Assembly (NCBI GenBank): GCA_028817755.1 | Contig: JAPPPA010000213.1 | Location: 1-7,537, forward strand | Length of the DNA: 7,537 nucleotides | Reading direction: 5' to 3' | Source: Gammaproteobacteria bacterium | GTDB lineage: Bacteria > Pseudomonadota > Gammaproteobacteria > JAPPPA01 | Shown here: one piece after another, positions 1 to 3,684 of the stretch | Position numbering within the stretch: the first letter of the stretch is position 1 | Layout of the letters: the number at the start of each line of letters is the position of its first letter | Made by a program: the position numbers and the translations under genes | The notes under the pieces: model-generated | Told to the model about the DNA's origin: nothing | The model's input: only the letters and a program-made list of their open reading frames with translations | Databases searched by the model: none

Positions 1-416
1 GTCGTCGTGTGGTAATTTTTTCTTTGCCAGGCGCTTTTACCCCTACCTGTAGCAGCACCCACCTTCCTCGTTATGAGGAGTTGTATGCGGACATCGCGGC
101 ACAAGGTGTAGATGACATTTACTGCTTGAGCGTGAACGACGCCTTTGTGATGTTCCAATGGAGCAAACATATCGGTGCCGATAAAGTAAAAATGTTGCCA
201 GATGGCAATGCCGACTTCACCCGCCAAATGGGTATGTTGGTAGATAAGTCGAACCTTGGTTTTGGTCAGCGTTCATGGCGCTATTCAATGGTGGTGAACG
301 ACGGCGAAATTGAGAAGGCATTTATTGAGCCGGACTTTCAAGACAACTGCCCAACCGACCCGTTTGAAGTGAGTGATGCCGATACGATGTTGGCTTACCT
401 TAAAGGTGCGGAATAA
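1..416 (+). CDS. Prx5-family peroxiredoxin, 5'-partial
   Basis: This is the C-terminal 137 residues of a thiol peroxidase of the Prx5/hybrid-Prx group, which reduces hydrogen peroxide and organic hydroperoxides in the cytoplasm. The reading frame is open to the left edge (first full codon at 3), so the GTG at 9 is an internal valine and the real start lies outside. The hallmark PGAFTPTCS motif sits at the visible N-terminus. Its Cys, codon at 48-50, is the peroxidatic residue, with the Pro and Thr that shape the active site; HLPRYEEL follows as in the family. Two more Cys occur, in DIYCLSV and DNCPTDPF, and either might act as a resolving cysteine. The protein ends with DADTMLAYLKGAE, where many relatives continue into a glutaredoxin domain; here there is none, so an external glutaredoxin or glutathione is the likely reductant (inference). 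The family call is firm. Confidence 0.95.
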   Translation, partial: RRVVIFSLPGAFTPTCSSTHLPRYEELYADIAAQGVDDIYCLSVNDAFVMFQWSKHIGADKVKMLPDGNADFTRQMGMLVDKSNLGFGQRSWRYSMVVNDGEIEKAFIEPDFQDNCPTDPFEVSDADTMLAYLKGAE

Positions 417-425
417 GCATAAAAA

Positions 426-461
426 AAGCGCCAGCCGAGTTATCAGGCGCGGCTGGCGCTT
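426..461 (-). terminator. Intrinsic terminator of the tetR gene
   Basis: A perfect 12-bp stem pairs 426-437 with 450-461 around a 12-nt loop. Read on the minus strand it is followed by seven T, seen as the A-run at 421-427 on the plus strand. It lies about 50 nt past the tetR stop. On the plus strand no T-run follows, so it should stop tetR transcripts much better than peroxiredoxin transcripts, although the stem may still protect the peroxiredoxin mRNA 3' end. Confidence 0.85.
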
Positions 462-493
462 AGGCGCTTAAGGAGAGGAGGAGCTTCTCCTTA
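455..493. repeat. Tandem octamer and second small hairpin
   Basis: The octamer GGCGCTTA occurs twice in direct tandem at 455-462 and 463-470. It is followed by a second inverted repeat, TAAGGAGA at 469-476 pairing with TCTCCTTA at 486-493. This purine-rich hairpin has no T-run on either strand, so it is not a canonical terminator. It sits in the 3' untranslated region of tetR, and the first octamer copy overlaps the right arm of the main terminator stem. Confidence 0.5.
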
Positions 494-513
494 GGCAAAC
501 AGCTTAATTTTCA

Positions 514-1221
514 TTAAGTCGCTGTTTGGGTGGTGACGTTATTGGGCGCAGCTTGTGTAATGCCCCCAACCACGTAGTCCATAAATGAATAAGCGAGTTC
601 TGAGGCTTGTTGTCCTAAGTCGTTAACTAGAGGGCCGAATGGCGAGTCTTCTAGAATTTCTAAATCGGCCAAACCATGAATCAGGTTTGTGAGTGAAAAC
701 ATAAACCGCAGTTGCAGTGTTTTTGCTGGCACGTCAGGCAGTGCTTTTTGTAGTAGCTCAACAATGCGATTGGCGTCGTTGTTGAACGTGCTGATTAACT
801 CTTTACGCACATCTGGCCCGGCCTCCCATACGAGGCGAGCGGTAAATTTAATTGCATCTTGGCCCCATTGACCTTCTGCGAGCAGTGCTACATGTGGCGC
901 AAAGCCTGCATTGAGCACATCGCGAATGTAGTCAGGATCATTGGGCGCGACTTCTTTGACCACTTTGTCTAACGCTTCCTTGCGTATAGGTGCTAAGTGG
1001 CCGTAGATGTTTTCTAGAATGGCTGAGACAAGATTTCGCTTGCCCCCAAAATAGTATTGGGTGGCTGAGACGTTAGCTTGTCCTGCAGCTTGGGCAATGC
1101 TCCGCATGGATACTGCGTTGATGCCGTCTCGAGCAAATAAATGCAGAGCGGAATCTAGAATATCTTGGCGGCTGCGATCCCCCGATGCATAGCCTTCAGT
1201 TCTTAAATTACTGTTAGTCAT
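514..1221 (-). CDS. TetR/AcrR-family transcriptional regulator
   Basis: A 235-residue one-component repressor-type regulator, of usual length for the family. The N-terminal DNA-binding domain is clear: helix 1 around residues 19-33 (DILDSALHLFARDG), helix 2 around 38-47 (SMRSIAQAAG) and the recognition helix region ANVSATQYYFGGKRNL at 49-64, a recognisable form of the family's turn-YYHF-GSK-L signature. Residues from about 75 to the end form the alpha-helical ligand-binding and dimer domain, with no residue that names a ligand. The ATG at 1221 is used because no upstream in-frame start is evident; there is no good Shine-Dalgarno sequence before it, so translation may be weak. The gene follows the hydrolase gene on the same strand after 113 bp without a convincing terminator, so read-through is possible. 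The dyad at 1237-1274, beginning 16 bp before the start codon, suggests autoregulation. The neighbouring hydrolase and acylase genes are plausible targets (inference). Confidence 0.93.
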   Translation of the reverse strand: MTNSNLRTEGYASGDRSRQDILDSALHLFARDGINAVSMRSIAQAAGQANVSATQYYFGGKRNLVSAILENIYGHLAPIRKEALDKVVKEVAPNDPDYIRDVLNAGFAPHVALLAEGQWGQDAIKFTARLVWEAGPDVRKELISTFNNDANRIVELLQKALPDVPAKTLQLRFMFSLTNLIHGLADLEILEDSPFGPLVNDLGQQASELAYSFMDYVVGGITQAAPNNVTTQTAT

Positions 1222-1236
1222 TTGTTGTATTAGACG

Positions 1237-1274
1237 TTCAGTTTTCCTGCCTTAGCTAAGTTAAAGCAACTGAA
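1237..1274. promoter_or_regulatory. Candidate TetR operator: nested dyad upstream of tetR
   Basis: The sequence shows a perfect 10-bp palindrome CTTAGCTAAG at 1251-1260. It is flanked at equal distance by TTCAGTT at 1237-1243 and its exact complement AACTGAA at 1268-1274, all centred on 1255.5. That gives 24 symmetric positions in 38 bp, with 7-bp unmatched spacers. A two-tier dyad just before a TetR-family gene is what an autoregulatory operator would look like. No convincing sigma-70 hexamers could be placed around it, so the promoter is left uncalled. Confidence 0.5.
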
Positions 1275-1334
1275 TCAAACAACAAGCACCAACTGACGAG
1301 CTGTTACACAGCGCCGATTAGTGGCATAAGACTA

Positions 1335-3215
1335 TTACGGTTTGATGGGGTTATTGGCCGAATCGAACAAAGGTAATTGAATATTGCCGCTGATTTGATA
1401 AGCGTTTGTACTGTGTTCTGCGGTTGTGCCTGGTACTAACTGAAAGTGTCCGTTTCGCTGGTAAAGCAATAAGCCAATTTTGTCGCCATTTGCTACTGGC
1501 TCACCCACAAAAGGCATACGCAAGTTGTCGTAGGTGACGGCAGGGTCGGTAATCGTATTTGCACGGCGTACGCCAGCCACTTGTTCGTCTACTTCAACAA
1601 AGCTGCCGTCTGGTTTTTGAATGCCCACGGCAAACATCGCTGTAGCGTCAGACACGGTAGGAATAACCACGCCGGTCGCAGAGGCAATTGCATCGACTTT
1701 TAAACTGTTGAGCACGGGAATACCCGCAAAATAGCCGTCGGTTGGCATCGTCGCCACTGCTAAAAACTGGAGTGGGGATCCGACTAAATCAGTATTGGTG
1801 GCACTGGCACTTGTTACATTGGTAGCGGGAATGGTGTAGCTACCTAAGCTGCTACCGACCGGCATTTGGCTATGCGCGGTAATCCCTTCATCACTATTTA
1901 GGCCAAGGCAGAGGTCTGGTACCGGTGTGGCTTGGCGAAAGCCTTTTAGGCGTTCGTCAAACCACGGCACCAAAAGGTCGAACATATTGTGCTCACCACA
2001 ATCGTTATCGCGAGCGACTTGATAATTGGAGCTTGGATCCGCGGAGTTTTGAATAAGGGCAAAGGTGGTCAGCATATGCCCTGCGTCCATCGTCATTAGC
2101 CGGGCTTCGCCGCTATTGTGAGTGGCGTTGGTGAAGATTTCGTAGTTGTCATAGGCTTCAACAACGTCAAACACCATGTCTCGGTTACCTTGCACCAGCC
2201 AAACATCGACATCCATTGGTGGGCGTCCAGCGCGTAATTCGCTAATGCGGCCAAGGCCGTTTTTACCGAATAACTCACGGAAGGCTGGGTCAAAATTGTC
2301 CATGTCTTGGCCGTTCGCAGCCTGCTGTCGCTGAACCGTGTCGCAAGCTGCTTGCACGAGAGGGTCTAAACGCGCGCCCGCACCAGCCGGTGGTGGCCCT
2401 GCAAGTAGGCAGAGGCCGTTGGTGTAACCGCGTTTCAGGGCTTCGTTAGTAATCAAAGCGCCATGCATTTTGCTGGCATCGACGATAGTTGGGCCGGGTT
2501 CGAGTGGATTATCAAACGAGGCGAGTTGGTTCCAGGTAGCCACGGGCACCATTGCGTCGAGGCGATCATCCATAGCTGCGAGCATCAATTGATAAGCACC
2601 GCCGTAACTACCGCCGATGGCGCCGAGCACAATGTCTCCGTCTGAGGTATCAACAGGTAAGTTGGCAATCGCCCAATCGACTACAGCCATTGCATCGACC
2701 GTTTCGTAGCAAGGGTTCATCACTAAGGCTTCGCCTTCTGAAGTGCCCCAGCCGCGTTCATCAAAGCTAATAACAATGTAGCCAGCATTGACGATAGTAG
2801 GGATAACGAAATCTAAGCCACGGAAAGTGTTTTCGCTGGCTGGAGGGTGTTCGGTGGCTGGGGTAGATGCACGTGCGCCGCCCCAGCCATGGCTATGCAA
2901 AATAACCGGGAAGGTGTCGCCTTGATTAAAGGCGGGTAAATAAACGGTGGCGTCGATTCGCGTCGTGTCTTCACTGCTGCCGCTGTAGTCGCAGTCAGCA
3001 ACACCGTTGGCGCCGGGAATAGCAACTGCATTTAGGCGTTGCGAGGGGGCAGGCGAGGTAATCGATTGATCACAAAATTGACTGCTAGCCGAGCTGCCGC
3101 AAATGTGACTGGTCGGCGTAGTGATAACCGGTGTAGCCGTAGTTGGTAAGTTTGGCGAGCCGCAGCCAGCCAGCGTTAAGGCTGAGCCTGCTAACGCTAG
3201 ATATAAGTTCTTCAT
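1335..3215 (-). CDS. CocE/X-Pro-peptidase-like alpha/beta-hydrolase lipoprotein
   Basis: A 626-residue serine hydrolase of the peptidase S15/CocE type, predicted to be anchored to the envelope. The start has a lipoprotein signal peptide with lipobox LAGC, Cys18 being the lipidation site; Gly at +2 suggests outer-membrane sorting. The catalytic domain covers about residues 80-430: HSHGWGG at 107-113 (oxyanion region), FDERGWGTSEG at 151-161, nucleophile elbow GGSYGG with Ser203, Asp346 in GNRDMVFD, His380 in DAGHML. The Ser-Asp and Asp-His distances (143 and 34) are close to those of cocaine esterase CocE (Ser117, Asp259, His287). Residues 440-626 are beta-rich and probably the C-terminal beta-sandwich of this superfamily. 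Eight further Cys could form disulfides. The start is supported by GGGGG four bases upstream. Ester or peptide bonds are the expected targets; the substrate is unknown. It is divergent from the acylase gene and upstream of tetR. Confidence 0.88.
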   Translation of the reverse strand: MKNLYLALAGSALTLAGCGSPNLPTTATPVITTPTSHICGSSASSQFCDQSITSPAPSQRLNAVAIPGANGVADCDYSGSSEDTTRIDATVYLPAFNQGDTFPVILHSHGWGGARASTPATEHPPASENTFRGLDFVIPTIVNAGYIVISFDERGWGTSEGEALVMNPCYETVDAMAVVDWAIANLPVDTSDGDIVLGAIGGSYGGAYQLMLAAMDDRLDAMVPVATWNQLASFDNPLEPGPTIVDASKMHGALITNEALKRGYTNGLCLLAGPPPAGAGARLDPLVQAACDTVQRQQAANGQDMDNFDPAFRELFGKNGLGRISELRAGRPPMDVDVWLVQGNRDMVFDVVEAYDNYEIFTNATHNSGEARLMTMDAGHMLTTFALIQNSADPSSNYQVARDNDCGEHNMFDLLVPWFDERLKGFRQATPVPDLCLGLNSDEGITAHSQMPVGSSLGSYTIPATNVTSASATNTDLVGSPLQFLAVATMPTDGYFAGIPVLNSLKVDAIASATGVVIPTVSDATAMFAVGIQKPDGSFVEVDEQVAGVRRANTITDPAVTYDNLRMPFVGEPVANGDKIGLLLYQRNGHFQLVPGTTAEHSTNAYQISGNIQLPLFDSANNPIKP

Positions 3216-3219
3216 TTAT

Positions 3220-3224
3220 CCCCC
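3220..3224 (-). promoter_or_regulatory. Ribosome binding site of the hydrolase gene
   Basis: The minus strand reads GGGGG followed by ATAA and the ATG at 3215. The spacing is slightly short but usable, and it supports the start that places the signal peptide at the N-terminus. Confidence 0.6.
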
Positions 3225-3228
3225 AATA

Positions 3229-3244
3229 ATTATGTGCACATTAT
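3229..3244. repeat. Palindrome in the hydrolase 5' leader
   Basis: ATGTGCACAT at 3232-3241 is a perfect 10-bp palindrome, and TA at 3229-3230 is mirrored by TA... pairing at 3243-3244 after one mismatch. It lies 14-29 bp upstream of the hydrolase start codon, downstream of the predicted promoter, so it could be a roadblock operator or a chance AT-rich symmetry. It does not resemble the dyad upstream of tetR. Confidence 0.3.
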
Positions 3245-3310
3245 GCGCTTTCTATTGCGCAGGAGGAAATTGCGGTTTTTCTCGCTATAGATGTTTAGAT
3301 ACAGCGCTTA

Positions 3311-3338
3311 AATATGAGAGGATTAAAAAAAATGACAA
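3311..3338 (-). promoter_or_regulatory. Predicted sigma-70 promoter of the hydrolase gene
   Basis: On the minus strand TTGTCA (3338-3333) matches the -35 consensus at five of six positions. It is followed after 16 bp, including eight T, by CATATT (3316-3311), four of six for -10. Transcription would start near 3304, giving a leader of about 90 nt. It lies back to back with the plus-strand promoter candidate at 3345-3373, with only six bases between the two -35 boxes. Confidence 0.45.
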
Positions 3339-3344
3339 ACGGTG

Positions 3345-3373
3345 TTGAATTCGTTTTCATATATGATTAGTAT
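3345..3373 (+). promoter_or_regulatory. Predicted promoter of the candidate small RNA
   Basis: TTGAAT (3345-3350), 17 bp, TAGTAT (3368-3373): four of six matches to each sigma-70 hexamer with ideal spacing. The expected transcription start, about 3380, coincides with the first base of the hairpin that opens the candidate RNA. TATGAT at 3362-3367 is a closer -10 match but has no -35 box at the right distance. Confidence 0.45.
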
Positions 3374-3379
3374 TCACTT

Positions 3380-3459
3380 AGTGCGGCTCAGGACCGCACT
3401 GATTTATCCTCCTTCCTGTAGCCTTGAAAGTCTGCGTTATTTAGCGCGGACTTTTTTTT
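3380..3459 (+). ncRNA. Candidate intergenic small RNA, about 80 nt
   Basis: The segment has the layout of a stand-alone bacterial regulatory RNA. It begins with a perfect 7-bp hairpin, AGTGCGG (3380-3386) pairing with CCGCACT (3394-3400), around loop CTCAGGA. Next comes a mostly unpaired, pyrimidine-rich linker containing TCCTCCTTCCT (3407-3417), complementary to Shine-Dalgarno sequences. It ends in a strong intrinsic terminator at 3427-3459. A promoter-like sequence is placed so that transcription would begin at the hairpin. No convincing protein is encoded in it. The terminator cannot belong to the hydrolase, which is on the other strand, and it lies more than 200 nt before the acylase start. 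Alternatives are a far-upstream acylase leader with premature termination, or a terminator for antisense transcripts. I do not recognise a named RNA family. Confidence 0.5.
3427..3459 (+). terminator. Intrinsic terminator in the divergent intergenic region
   Basis: A 10-bp stem with one G-U pair joins 3427-3436 and 3445-3454 around an 8-nt loop, and it runs into eight consecutive T at 3452-3459. This is a textbook rho-independent terminator on the plus strand, yet no plus-strand protein gene precedes it, which is the main reason for proposing a small RNA here. Confidence 0.85.
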
Positions 3460-3600
3460 GCCTGTCATTTTTTCCTGCCATTAATGCTTTTGTGGCCTTC
3501 TTAGCCAGCAGTAGGCCTTATACCTTGTTTGTGCGATTTCCTATTGGCTCTTAGTAGCAGTAGTGCTCGGGAAGGACGCTCATAGTTAAATTACATAGGT
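3460..3600. other. Intergenic stretch without recognised content
   Basis: Between the small-RNA terminator and the acylase promoter candidate I find no credible reading frame, strong inverted repeat or RNA-like fold. It is AT-rich in its first part and is probably plain upstream sequence of the acylase gene. Confidence 0.5.
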
Positions 3601-3613
3601 AACGAGTTATACT
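3586..3613 (+). promoter_or_regulatory. Predicted acylase promoter
   Basis: TATACT at 3608-3613 matches the -10 consensus at five of six positions. The -35 element is poor (TTAAAT at 3586-3591, 16-bp spacing), which would fit an activated or weakly expressed promoter. A start near 3620 gives a leader of about 65 nt. Confidence 0.4.
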
Positions 3614-3630
3614 GCGGAAATAAATAATCA

Positions 3631-3672
3631 CCTTAGTTTAAAGCCGCCGGTTGTATAGGAGTGGCTTAGCTA
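3631..3672. promoter_or_regulatory. Sequences resembling the tetR dyad in the acylase leader
   Basis: CTTAGCTA at 3665-3672 repeats eight of the ten bases of the central palindrome upstream of tetR. The segment at 3631-3644 reads CCTTAG then T then TTAAAGC, and the tetR upstream region at 1250-1267 has CCTTAG and TTAAAGC separated by five bases. Both lie between the predicted acylase promoter and its start codon, where a bound repressor would block transcription. The matches are short, so regulation by the TetR protein is only an inference. Confidence 0.25.
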
Positions 3673-3678
3673 TGGTTT

Positions 3679-3684
3679 GGAGGA
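3679..3684 (+). promoter_or_regulatory. Ribosome binding site and double ATG of the acylase
   Basis: GGAGGA abuts ATGATG. From the GGAGG core the first ATG (3685) is one base away and the second (3688) four bases away, so the second ATG probably gives better spacing. The two choices differ by one N-terminal methionine in a signal peptide that is removed. Confidence 0.7.

Noticed and set aside
689..871. A 60-codon plus-strand reading frame antisense to tetR
   Set aside because: There is no ribosome binding site or family motif, and the opposite strand is clearly a TetR protein.
1275..1334. Possible terminator between the hydrolase and tetR genes
   Set aside because: Only a 4-bp GCTG/CAGC stem without a T-run is present, so transcription may continue into tetR.
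3380..3400. CsrA/RsmA-sequestering RNA, because AGGA lies in a hairpin loop
   Set aside because: Only one GGA loop is present. Known CsrB/RsmZ-type RNAs carry many, so this alone does not support that assignment.
3342..3554. A 70-codon plus-strand reading frame across the intergenic region
   Set aside because: It runs through the small-RNA hairpin and the terminator, has no ribosome binding site, and its composition looks random. It is not a credible gene.
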